A DNA stretch of 33,510 bases, from assembly GCA_024642485.1 (NCBI GenBank), contig JAHEAY010000011.1, positions 1 to 33,510 on the forward strand, written 5' to 3'. A program made the translations under genes and the position numbers. The notes under the pieces are model-generated. The model saw nothing but the letters and a program-made list of their open reading frames with translations, did not search any database and was not told the DNA's origin. The DNA is from Cytophagaceae bacterium (GTDB taxonomy: Bacteria > Bacteroidota > Bacteroidia > Cytophagales > Spirosomataceae). Within the stretch, counting starts at the first letter, position 1. Each line of letters opens with the position of its first letter. Of this stretch, positions 15,821-23,516 are shown one piece after another.

Positions 15821-16972
15821 ATGCGTTTGAATTTTCTACGATATATATTTTTCGCTTCCCTTGTCGCTTTAGGTACATGGGCCTGTGTGAACCCGATTAA
15901 AGATTTTGTGCAAGTGAACGCCACATCGTTTATGACAATTGAGGCGGACATTTCCGATGATCCAGAATTGTGTAAGGTAAGGTTGACGAATTCTGCGAAC
16001 CGACTAACCTCTGTATTAGCTCAAGCCGTTGTCAAAGCAGAAGTTTATGTGACGGATCAAGATGGTATCAAAACTGTGTTCAAAGAAGGTATCCCGATTG
16101 GTTCTTATTTTCCTCCAGCAGGTTTTAAAGGGAAAATCGGTTCGAGCTATAAACTATATGTAAAAACCTTGGTTGGGAAACAATATGAAAGCGTAGTTGA
16201 AACCATGCGCGGAGTTCCAGATATCGAGAATGTGATTAATCGTTTTGAAACCTTTGATCAATATTCGCGTGTCGATCCACGTCGTGCTGGATTTACGGTC
16301 TATTTGGACTTTAAAGATTTACCATCTGAGGGCGATTATTACATGTGGAATTGGAAACATTTTGAGAAATTGGATTTCTGTGCGACATGTTCAGATGGTG
16401 GCAAATTCGATTTTGTAAAGACATTGGATTGCGTTCAACCTAAATTCCCGAATGATCAAATTTTGAATTATCGTTGCAATGGAAATTGCTGGGATATTAC
16501 CACAAACAACGATTTGAATGTCTTTTCGGATGTATTGACAAATGGTCAACGCGTCGTAGGCCGACAAGTCGCTCGCATTCCGTTTGACGGTTGGAAGTCA
16601 TATTATTTCCGTTTGGAGCAACGTTCAATTACGAAAAATGCGTTTAATTTTTATCAATCCCTGATTTCGCAAGTGCAGTCGAGTGGTTCTTTGTTTGATG
16701 TTCCAGCAGAAACGCGCTTTAGTATGAACATTAAGTCTTTGAGTGATCCGACGGAAAAGGTGTTGGGAATATTCAATGTGTTCTCTGTTCGCAAGAAAAT
16801 TTTCATTATCGATCGTAAAACAAATATCCCTGCGGGTGAGTTTCCAATCGTGTTCCCTGTACCGGGTGAGACCTATGCTTGTCCACCAGGATCCGTAGGA
16901 TGCCAAGATTTAGCCCCTTGTATCGAAGGACCTACACGGACAAAAATTACACCGGAGGGTTGGGAGTTCTAA
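15821..16972 (+). CDS. DUF4249 domain lipoprotein, partner of the TonB receptor
   Basis: A 383-aa predicted outer-membrane lipoprotein. The signal ends with TWAC and C22 is the likely lipidated cysteine; the lipobox is imperfect (T and W at -3 and -2). The following PIKDFVQVNATSFMTIEADISDD region and the repeated beta-strand pattern match DUF4249, which is usually encoded right after a TonB-dependent receptor and is thought to act like SusD as a surface-exposed capture partner. Conserved cysteines (CATC, CNGNC, and three near the C-terminus) probably form disulfides. The gene lies 2 bases after the receptor stop and 22 bases before hemH. Confidence 0.88.
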   Translation: MRLNFLRYIFFASLVALGTWACVNPIKDFVQVNATSFMTIEADISDDPELCKVRLTNSANRLTSVLAQAVVKAEVYVTDQDGIKTVFKEGIPIGSYFPPAGFKGKIGSSYKLYVKTLVGKQYESVVETMRGVPDIENVINRFETFDQYSRVDPRRAGFTVYLDFKDLPSEGDYYMWNWKHFEKLDFCATCSDGGKFDFVKTLDCVQPKFPNDQILNYRCNGNCWDITTNNDLNVFSDVLTNGQRVVGRQVARIPFDGWKSYYFRLEQRSITKNAFNFYQSLISQVQSSGSLFDVPAETRFSMNIKSLSDPTEKVLGIFNVFSVRKKIFIIDRKTNIPAGEFPIVFPVPGETYACPPGSVGCQDLAPCIEGPTRTKITPEGWEF

Positions 16973-16994
16973 ATTTTAAGGCCAAATTTGTGCT

Positions 16995-18005
16995 ATGATT
17001 GGAGTTTTATTAGTGAATTTGGGTACCCCGGATAATCCGAAGACCCCTGCTGTTCGTAAGTATTTGCGTGAGTTTTTGATGGATGGTCGGGTGATTGATA
17101 TCCCTTACATTTTTCGTTCGTTGTTGGTGAATGGAATTATCGCTCCATTCCGTGCACCTAAATCGGCCAAAATCTATCAAGAACTTTGGGATGAGCGAGG
17201 TTCACCACTTAAATATTATGGGGAGGATGTAGCGCGTGATTTACAAGCCTATTTAGGTGAAGGGTATTACGTTCGTTTAGCGATGCGCTACCAGTCGCCT
17301 GATATGGCTTCTGCTTTGGCGGATATGCAGGCTAAGAATCTCAAGAAACTAATTATTATTCCTTTCTTCCCACAATACGCATCCGCTACGACGGGTTCTG
17401 TGTATGAGCGCGTGATGGAATTGATGAAAGACTGGCAAGTGATGCCAGATTTATCTTTGGTTAGTTATTTTTATGATCATCCAGATTTTGCCAAGTATTT
17501 TGCTTCCAAAGCTGCGAATTACCAAAAGGATGTTGATTTCGATTATTATTTGTTCTCTTACCATGGTGTTCCAGAACGTCATATCCGGAAAGGGGATTAT
17601 TCAAAAAATACATGTGTTTTTGGAACGTGTTGTGATAGCATTACGGAGAAAAATCATGGATGTTATCGGGCGCAATGCCACGAAACAACGCGTCGGATTG
17701 CGGCTGAAATGGGCTTAAAGCCTGGAACTTTTGGGACAGCATTTCAAAGTCGCTTAGGTCGGGATCCTTGGTTGCAACCCTATACCGATGAAACCATCAA
17801 GAAATTAGTAGGAGAGGGTAAGAAAAAAATCTTAGCCTTTTCGCCTGCCTTTGTCGCGGATTGTTTGGAAACGACCATTGAAGTAGGTGAGGAGTACAAG
17901 GAATTGTTCGAAGAAGCTGGTGGAGAGCATTGGCAATTGGTCGAAAGCTTGAATAATTCACCGGAATGGGTGGGTATTTTAGAAGACCTCGTTAAAAAAT
18001 CATAG
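16995..18005 (+). CDS. hemH: ferrochelatase
   Basis: Inserts Fe2+ into protoporphyrin IX (or coproporphyrin III) in the last steps of heme synthesis. The 336-aa length is normal. Family motifs include LLVNLGTPD at the N-terminus, FFPQYASATTGS (124-135), the catalytic histidine H190 in FSYHGVPERH and the acidic metal-site segment CLETTIEVGEE (290-300). Cysteines 207, 212, 213, 223 and 228 cluster after the catalytic histidine; some bacterial ferrochelatases carry a [2Fe-2S] cluster, and these could be ligands, but this is an inference. The gene follows the DUF4249 lipoprotein by 22 bases and precedes the EamA permease by one base. Confidence 0.96.
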   Translation: MIGVLLVNLGTPDNPKTPAVRKYLREFLMDGRVIDIPYIFRSLLVNGIIAPFRAPKSAKIYQELWDERGSPLKYYGEDVARDLQAYLGEGYYVRLAMRYQSPDMASALADMQAKNLKKLIIIPFFPQYASATTGSVYERVMELMKDWQVMPDLSLVSYFYDHPDFAKYFASKAANYQKDVDFDYYLFSYHGVPERHIRKGDYSKNTCVFGTCCDSITEKNHGCYRAQCHETTRRIAAEMGLKPGTFGTAFQSRLGRDPWLQPYTDETIKKLVGEGKKKILAFSPAFVADCLETTIEVGEEYKELFEEAGGEHWQLVESLNNSPEWVGILEDLVKKS

Positions 18006-18006
18006 T

Positions 18007-18876
18007 ATGCTTTATTTACTTTTAAGCGTTGTATTCTCGGTATTATTGCTGGTGAATTTCAGAGCGCATGCCCGCTTTCAGGTGGATACACGCATTGCGA
18101 TTTTGTTAAATTATCCTGTTTGTTTTTTAACGGCCTATTTGCATCAGCCAACTGCGATTCCCTTTCATTGGCCTTCTGCTTCCGATACCGGTTTATTGAT
18201 GGCGATGGGAATCGGTTTTGTAATTACCTTTTTGCTATCCGGGTTTTCTACACAGCGGAATGGGATGGCGCCTACTTCCTTGGCGAATAATATCTCGTTG
18301 GTGATTCCCGTGTTGATTAATTTGTTCATTCTGAAGACGGGAGGAGATATTACGATGAGCATTTTAGCTGGATTGTTGTTCTCCTTTGCTGCAATCTATT
18401 TCTGCAGTCCACAGGTAAGTTCGACAACTGGCGTTAAACCCGTAGTTTCATTATTGTTGGCCGTTTTTGTGGCTTACGGTCTTACGAATACGCTTTTCAG
18501 TTATTTAAATAGTACGTTAACCGCTCAGGTAGGAGGTACTTTGCCGTTTATTATGATGTTGTTGATTGGCTCCATGGCGAGCTCTGCCATCGTGTTAATC
18601 TGGAAGTCGGTGAACGGCACCCTGAACTGGAATACGAATTCTGTATTGGCCGCTATTCCCTTAGGCTTGCCAAATTTCTTTTCATTTTACTTCCTGTTGA
18701 AGGCCTTAGATGCCTACCAAAATAACGTTGCCGTTGTCTTAACGACTTACAATTTAAGTGTGATTTTGTTGAGCGCTTTGGCTGCTTATGCATTCTTTAA
18801 GGAAAAACTCACTCGCCGACAATGGCTGGGTTTGGGATTGGGATGTGTGGGGATAGCGTTGCTTAATGGACTTTAG
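18007..18876 (+). CDS. DMT superfamily (EamA-like) permease
   Basis: A 289-aa inner-membrane protein with about ten hydrophobic helices in two homologous halves. The C-terminal half ends with the EamA-type FFKEKLTRRQWLGLGLGCVGIALL, a charged cytoplasmic loop followed by the last helix. The substrate cannot be predicted; the family exports amino acids, nucleobases and other metabolites. It starts one base after hemH. Its last two codons and the stop (TAG, 18874-18876) lie inside a heptamer repeat array, so the final Gly-Leu is encoded by repeat sequence. Confidence 0.85.
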   Translation: MLYLLLSVVFSVLLLVNFRAHARFQVDTRIAILLNYPVCFLTAYLHQPTAIPFHWPSASDTGLLMAMGIGFVITFLLSGFSTQRNGMAPTSLANNISLVIPVLINLFILKTGGDITMSILAGLLFSFAAIYFCSPQVSSTTGVKPVVSLLLAVFVAYGLTNTLFSYLNSTLTAQVGGTLPFIMMLLIGSMASSAIVLIWKSVNGTLNWNTNSVLAAIPLGLPNFFSFYFLLKALDAYQNNVAVVLTTYNLSVILLSALAAYAFFKEKLTRRQWLGLGLGCVGIALLNGL

Positions 18877-18916
18877 ACGTTAGACTTTGGTCTTTAGTCT
18901 TTAGTCGTTGGATTAG
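18868..18916. repeat. heptamer array (AGACTTT/AGTCTTT type) containing the permease stop codon
   Basis: Seven in-phase units: GGACTTT, AGACGTT, AGACTTT, GGTCTTT, AGTCTTT, AGTCGTT and GGATTAG. The TAG stop of the EamA gene spans the first and second units. Confidence 0.8.
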
Positions 18917-18926
18917 CTATATTAAT

Positions 18927-19092
18927 AGCGAGGTTTCGCGTCTAGTCCTGTTTTGTAGAGACGCGATACTTCGAGTCTAGTCTGGAGTTCAATAATCAAG
19001 GGCATCGAATTTATTCAAGAAAAAAGACGCGAAGTATCGCGTCTCTACAAAATAGTCCAACGTCTAATAGACGCGAAGTATCGCGTCTCTAC
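18927..19092. repeat. four dispersed copies of the AGACGCGA/TCGCGTCT palindrome
   Basis: Copies lie at 18927-18943 (degenerate first arm), 18955-18978 (opposite orientation, loop TACT, one mismatch in the second arm), 19025-19048 and 19069-19092 (both perfect, loop AGTA, tail CTAC). The last two are 44 bases apart with two GTC-type heptamers between them. Arms of 8 GC-rich bases with a 4-base loop would form stable hairpins in RNA or single-stranded DNA. Confidence 0.88.
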
Positions 19093-19098
19093 AAGTTT

Positions 19099-19133
19099 TT
19101 CCAACGTCCAAAGTCCAACGTCTAACGTCTAGA
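19099..19133. repeat. heptamer array (GTCCAAC type) containing the yicC stop codon
   Basis: Five in-phase units: TTCCAAC, GTCCAAA, GTCCAAC, GTCTAAC and GTCTAGA. CTA at 19129-19131 is the reverse of the TAG stop of the minus-strand yicC gene. Confidence 0.8.
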
Positions 19134-20019
19134 GCACATTCGCCGTCTGCTCCTTAATCTTCTCCAACTCATCCTTCATGTTCACCACCAATCGCTGAAT
19201 TTGTGAATCATTCGCTTTGGATCCAATCGTGTTAATTTCCCGACCAATCTCCTGCGCCATGAAGTTAAGCTTCTTGCCATTTCCTTCTGCAAGGATGTCG
19301 ATGAAATAGCCTAAGTGGGTATTCAAACGAACCTTTTCTTCCGAGATATCGAATTTCTCGATGTAATAAACGACCTCTTGCTCAAAGCGATTTTTGTCGA
19401 AATCTTCATTCAATCCTAATTCTAAAAGCGACTTTTTCATCCGCTCACGGATACCCGGCATACGCACTAAATCTTGTTCTGAAACTTGTTGTAAGCCCGT
19501 CGCAATGGATGAAATGTATTCTCTAAACTTGTCTTCAACAATCTTTCCCTCACGGGCACGGAATTCTTTACATTCGGCAACTGCCTCTTGGATTGCTTCA
19601 TAAATCACTTGCCACAAAGCTTCAATTTCCTCTTCGTTCTCTTCTTTGGTCTCTTGTGAAATACTTGCTGGTACATTCAACGCCTGCAAATACAAGGCTC
19701 CTTCGTCTAAACTTGAAACGCCTAATTCTGTAGCCACACGCTTCAATTCCGCATAATACAAGGCAATCTGACCCTGAGGTAAGATGCTCGCCTCTGCTCC
19801 ATCATGATTCTTTTGAATTTGAACACTTAATTCAATCTTACCACGTTCCAATTGCTGCGTCAAGAAATTACGAATCTCAATTTCTCGTGCTGAAATGGAT
19901 TTTGGGAGCCGACAAAAAATATCAGTAAACTTTGAATTCAAGGTTTTTACCTCAACACGTATTTGTAAGTCTTGCGCCTCTTTTTGGGATTTCCCAAAAC
20001 CGGTCATGGAATAAATCAT
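19129..20019 (-). CDS. yicC: YicC/YloC family endoribonuclease
   Basis: A 296-aa protein with both hallmark ends of the family: [10 protein letters not shown] at the N-terminus with [13 protein letters not shown], and the C-terminal DUF1732-type block [24 protein letters not shown] followed by [20 protein letters not shown]. coli YicC is an RNase that acts on small RNAs; the same activity is inferred here. The C-terminus has the usual family length, so the adjoining repeat array has not removed coding sequence. Its ATG overlaps the yfhO stop (ATGA), and it is the last gene of slyD-yfhO-yicC. Guanylate kinase, often next to yicC, is not here. Confidence 0.94.
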   Translation of the reverse strand: MIYSMTGFGKSQKEAQDLQIRVEVKTLNSKFTDIFCRLPKSISAREIEIRNFLTQQLERGKIELSVQIQKNHDGAEASILPQGQIALYYAELKRVATELGVSSLDEGALYLQALNVPASISQETKEENEEEIEALWQVIYEAIQEAVAECKEFRAREGKIVEDKFREYISSIATGLQQVSEQDLVRMPGIRERMKKSLLELGLNEDFDKNRFEQEVVYYIEKFDISEEKVRLNTHLGYFIDILAEGNGKKLNFMAQEIGREINTIGSKANDSQIQRLVVNMKDELEKIKEQTANVL

Positions 20020-22463
20020 GCGTCTGTTTTTGTTTGTTGTTTAATCGTCAGCCCGATGGCCAATGCGATAAATATGAGTAAGCCAATGGAAGCTATGCCG
20101 TCAACTTTTTGGCCCATTTCAACTGAATATGGCTCAAATTTGAATTCGATGGTATGTTTTCCTGCCGGTACCACTAAGCTGCGTAAAACATAGTTTGCAC
20201 GTGCATGCTGAACTTCCTTGCCATCGATGTAAGCCTTCCAGTCTTTATTGCCACGGTAATAGATTTCGGAAAATACAGCTAAACCTGTTTTTGTCGAATT
20301 TGACGTATAAGTCAAATGATTCGGCTTATATTCTTGCAATTGTATCGAAGAAATTGCTGTAGAATCCAATGTAACTTTACCTATAATCGCACGATCTTGT
20401 TCTTCTAAAATGACCTGCGACGCCGGATTGATTTTCTCAATGCCATTTAATGCCTCGTCCGCATTCTTCGCCCACTGAATCGATTGCACAAACCAAGCAT
20501 TTCCTAAAGCAGTAGGATTGGTTTGTACAGCCGGCTGACCTGCTGAATCCGCTACAATGATGTATTTGGTATTCAACATATTCAATACGTTCATTTGGCC
20601 AGGATTACCTGCAAAGTACTTTTCAATTAATTCCTGGTAACGACGCAATTTAGCCGCATGGTACCCACCCAATGATTGGTGATAATAACTTGTCGTCGCA
20701 TCATTCATGAAAGAAACCGTCGAGTTTAATACGCGGAATGTCCCATGATCGGCTAAGATTTGTTGGTCTACCGCCGTCGGCTGAATTTGTTCCTCCAAAG
20801 TGCTCTTGGATACAAATGCCTCCTTACCAAAATAACGTTTGGCAACGGGAGTCAAGTCAAATATTCCTAACAAGACGATTCCAATCACCCAAATGGATTT
20901 CTTTATTTTCGCAAGACTCGCAAGATAAATCAAAGCTGCCCCCAAGAGAATAATGACCAAACTTCTAAACGCATCAGCTTGGAACAAATCAATCCGATCC
21001 AATCGGATGCTATTCCAAATCGCTGTATTCAAGGCTTGATCTTGTATAATGGCTGCTCCATCTTGCGCTCCTTTGAAATCGAAGAACAGATCCGGTAGAA
21101 TTCCGAATAGTAAACATAAGCCGCCACTAAGTCCTACAGCATATAGGAGCGGTTTCTTGATTTCAGCGAAGCTTGGTTTGTGTTTGGCCAACTGGATTAA
21201 TCCCATCAGACCTAAACTCACCATTCCAAACTGCACAAACGATAAAACCATCGTAATCGCACGGAACTTGTTGAACATCGGAATGTAATCAAACCAAACA
21301 TAATTCAATGGGAAATTCTTTCCCCAAGCCATCGTTAAAAACAAAGTTGTGATGCCAAGAATCCACCATTTTTCGGCTGATTTGACAAAAAATGCCCCGA
21401 ATAAAAACAGGAAGATCACCAAAGCTCCTGCATACGCTGGACCAGCTGTATAGGACTGCTCTCCCCAATAGGTCGGTGCCTTTTCTACAAATCCCAATAC
21501 CTGATCTTCCGGAAATCCTGCATCAACCATCGTTTTGTAGGTCGCAGATTTTGTTCCGCCCAAGTCCCCTTGTGAGGCTCCACCTTTGAAATTGGGAATC
21601 AATAAGGTTCCCGTTTCTGATAATCCATAAGACCAATCAAAGGCGTAACCACTGTCTAATCCGTCTCCACGTTTGGCATTAGCTGCTAATTCAGACTTTC
21701 CACGGGTTGTCTCTTTGGCATAATCATAGTTATTCCAAAGACGCATGCCGTGAGTTCCGATGGCTAAAATCAAACCTAGGCCCAACAATAATCCACGGCT
21801 ATACCAGTCGATTAAGGTTTTGTTTCGGTAGGAGTGCACCAACATATACAATTTGTAAGCCCCAATAATGAAGAATAAATAATAGGTAATCTGCACGTGA
21901 TTGGCATATAATTCCAAGGCCATTGCGAGCGCAAATACCGCCGCACCTAACCATTTACGCGTTCCCCAACACATCCGAATTCCCGCAAGGACCATCGGTG
22001 CATAAGCAAGCGCTAAAACTTTGGACGTATGTCCTGCTGGAATAATGACTAAATTATAGGTCGCGAAGGCATAAAATACGGCTCCCGCAAAGCCTAATAG
22101 TGGCGAAGCTCCCATCGCCCACAAGAATAAATACATGCCTAGTAATTGAAGCATGATTAAATTCACGGGTGTCGGGAATAAATTGGTAATAAAACTCCCC
22201 AAATAACTGGAAATGCTGTATGGATAAGATCCCGAAATCTGATACGTTGGCATTCCCCCAAACATCGAGTTGGTCCACCACGCATCCGTTCCTGTCGACT
22301 TTTTAAATTGAATGCTCTCCTGTGCCGCCGCTTGGGCCTGCATAATATCATGTTGAATCAAGACCTTTCCTTGCAACACGGGGCCACAATACAGAAAGGA
22401 AATAATGATAAATCCAATAATAACGAGTCCATGAGGGACAAAGGAGCGCAAATCAATTTTCAT
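20016..22463 (-). CDS. YfhO family multispanning membrane protein
   Basis: An 815-aa membrane protein. The N-terminal two thirds (to about residue 550) contain around a dozen hydrophobic helices with extracytoplasmic loops, including the family segment [17 protein letters not shown] after the first helix and [11 protein letters not shown] soluble beta-rich region follows (about 560-775), and one last helix sits near 785-805. YfhO proteins are related to GT-C glycosyltransferases and are linked to glycosylation of envelope polymers in Gram-positives; the substrate in Bacteroidota is unknown. It lies 5 bases after slyD and overlaps yicC by 4 bases (ATGA). Confidence 0.9.
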   Translation of the reverse strand: MKIDLRSFVPHGLVIIGFIIISFLYCGPVLQGKVLIQHDIMQAQAAAQESIQFKKSTGTDAWWTNSMFGGMPTYQISGSYPYSISSYLGSFITNLFPTPVNLIMLQLLGMYLFLWAMGASPLLGFAGAVFYAFATYNLVIIPAGHTSKVLALAYAPMVLAGIRMCWGTRKWLGAAVFALAMALELYANHVQITYYLFFIIGAYKLYMLVHSYRNKTLIDWYSRGLLLGLGLILAIGTHGMRLWNNYDYAKETTRGKSELAANAKRGDGLDSGYAFDWSYGLSETGTLLIPNFKGGASQGDLGGTKSATYKTMVDAGFPEDQVLGFVEKAPTYWGEQSYTAGPAYAGALVIFLFLFGAFFVKSAEKWWILGITTLFLTMAWGKNFPLNYVWFDYIPMFNKFRAITMVLSFVQFGMVSLGLMGLIQLAKHKPSFAEIKKPLLYAVGLSGGLCLLFGILPDLFFDFKGAQDGAAIIQDQALNTAIWNSIRLDRIDLFQADAFRSLVIILLGAALIYLASLAKIKKSIWVIGIVLLGIFDLTPVAKRYFGKEAFVSKSTLEEQIQPTAVDQQILADHGTFRVLNSTVSFMNDATTSYYHQSLGGYHAAKLRRYQELIEKYFAGNPGQMNVLNMLNTKYIIVADSAGQPAVQTNPTALGNAWFVQSIQWAKNADEALNGIEKINPASQVILEEQDRAIIGKVTLDSTAISSIQLQEYKPNHLTYTSNSTKTGLAVFSEIYYRGNKDWKAYIDGKEVQHARANYVLRSLVVPAGKHTIEFKFEPYSVEMGQKVDGIASIGLLIFIALAIGLTIKQQTKTDA

Positions 22464-22468
22464 AAAAG

Positions 22469-22897
22469 CTATTGAATACTTACTAATTCCAATTCAAATG
22501 TTAAATCACGACCAGCCAATGGATGGTTTGCGTCCAATGTTACATGTGTTTCTGTCAAATCTGTGATAACAACTTCCACAACATGACCACCATCTTGGTG
22601 CATGCTTAGCGAAGAACCTAATTCCAATTCAATGTGTGGTGGAATTTGAGCACGTTCAATCGTCACAGTATTTTCTGGAGAATGCTCACCATAAGCCTCA
22701 GCCGCAGGAATTACAACGGTTTTTTTCTCACCAATGGTCATACCCGTAACGCCATCATCGAAACCTTTGATCACCATTCCTGAACCTAATTGAAATTCTA
22801 ATGGAGTACGTCCAACTGATGAGTCAAAAATTGCTCCATCATCGTGTTTTCCTGTGTAATGTACGGCTACTTTATCGCCTGTTTTTGCAATAGACAT
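22469..22897 (-). CDS. slyD: FKBP-type peptidyl-prolyl cis-trans isomerase, SlyD-like
   Basis: A 142-aa cytoplasmic prolyl isomerase and chaperone. The FKBP half has [16 protein letters not shown] and [21 protein letters not shown], interrupted by the SlyD insert-in-flap domain ([24 protein letters not shown] to [33 protein letters not shown]). The histidine/cysteine-rich metal-binding tail of E. coli SlyD is absent, as in many non-enteric relatives. ATG at 22895-22897 gives the usual start [10 protein letters not shown]; the same frame extends eight codons upstream but with no family resemblance. It heads the slyD-yfhO-yicC unit. Confidence 0.94.
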   Translation of the reverse strand: MSIAKTGDKVAVHYTGKHDDGAIFDSSVGRTPLEFQLGSGMVIKGFDDGVTGMTIGEKKTVVIPAAEAYGEHSPENTVTIERAQIPPHIELELGSSLSMHQDGGHVVEVVITDLTETHVTLDANHPLAGRDLTFELELVSIQ

Positions 22898-23015
22898 GTT
22901 GTTAAAATTAATCCTGCTCACACAATTGCGCCCAGGCAGTAAATAAATTGATTTCTTTTTCTAAGCTCTAAAGCCTATCCTTCAAAGTTCGGGATTTTTT
23001 TTGCTTTTTCATACC

Positions 23016-23516
23016 CTATTCAGGTCGCTTTAAGCTCCTACAATAAATATTTAAATAGCCCCAGGATAAGGTATCTCCCAAATCAGCCGCATACTGAAAA
23101 TCATAGCAGGCATCGGTTACATTCCCAATGCTCATTAATTTGATTCCGCGATTAAAATAAGCCTCAGAGTAGTAAGGGTAGATGGAAATCGTTTTGGAAT
23201 AATCCGAAATCGCACCTTTTTCATTTCCCATTTTCGATTTGAAATAAGCACGGTAAAAATAGTAGTCGGCATGATCATCTTCCAAACGAATCGCCCGGGT
23301 GATATCAGCAACAGCTCCCGAGTAGTTTTCTTGAAATCCCCGACTAATTCCGCGTGTAAACAGAATTTGAGGATGTTTCGGGTATTTGGCATGTGCGAGT
23401 GTCAACAGTTCAGTCGCCTCTTGAAATTTCCCTTCTTTGATTTTAGTCAAGCCCAAATTGTAATCGATCATACAACCGCTCAACAAGAAACAAGATAAAA
23501 TAATCAGGTATTTCAT
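23016..23516 (-). CDS. TPR-repeat lipoprotein
   Basis: A 166-aa predicted lipoprotein. The signal ends with LSGC (C15), followed by about four tetratricopeptide-like helical pairs (roughly 20-50, 51-84, 85-118 and 119-152) with typical motifs such as YFYRAYFKSKMGNEKGAISDYSKTISIYP and EAYFNRGIKLMSIGN. TPR proteins mediate protein contacts; no enzymatic function is visible. The start overlaps the mutS2 stop by one base (TAATG), making it the last gene of the pdxA operon. It may be a Bacteroidota-specific envelope assembly or gliding-related factor, but nothing in the sequence settles this. Confidence 0.85.
   Translation of the reverse strand: MKYLIILSCFLLSGCMIDYNLGLTKIKEGKFQEATELLTLAHAKYPKHPQILFTRGISRGFQENYSGAVADITRAIRLEDDHADYYFYRAYFKSKMGNEKGAISDYSKTISIYPYYSEAYFNRGIKLMSIGNVTDACYDFQYAADLGDTLSWGYLNIYCRSLKRPE

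Noticed and set aside
22898-23015. A terminator between slyD and the TPR lipoprotein gene.
   Set aside because: The T-rich stretch near 22995 has no stable GC stem next to it on either strand.
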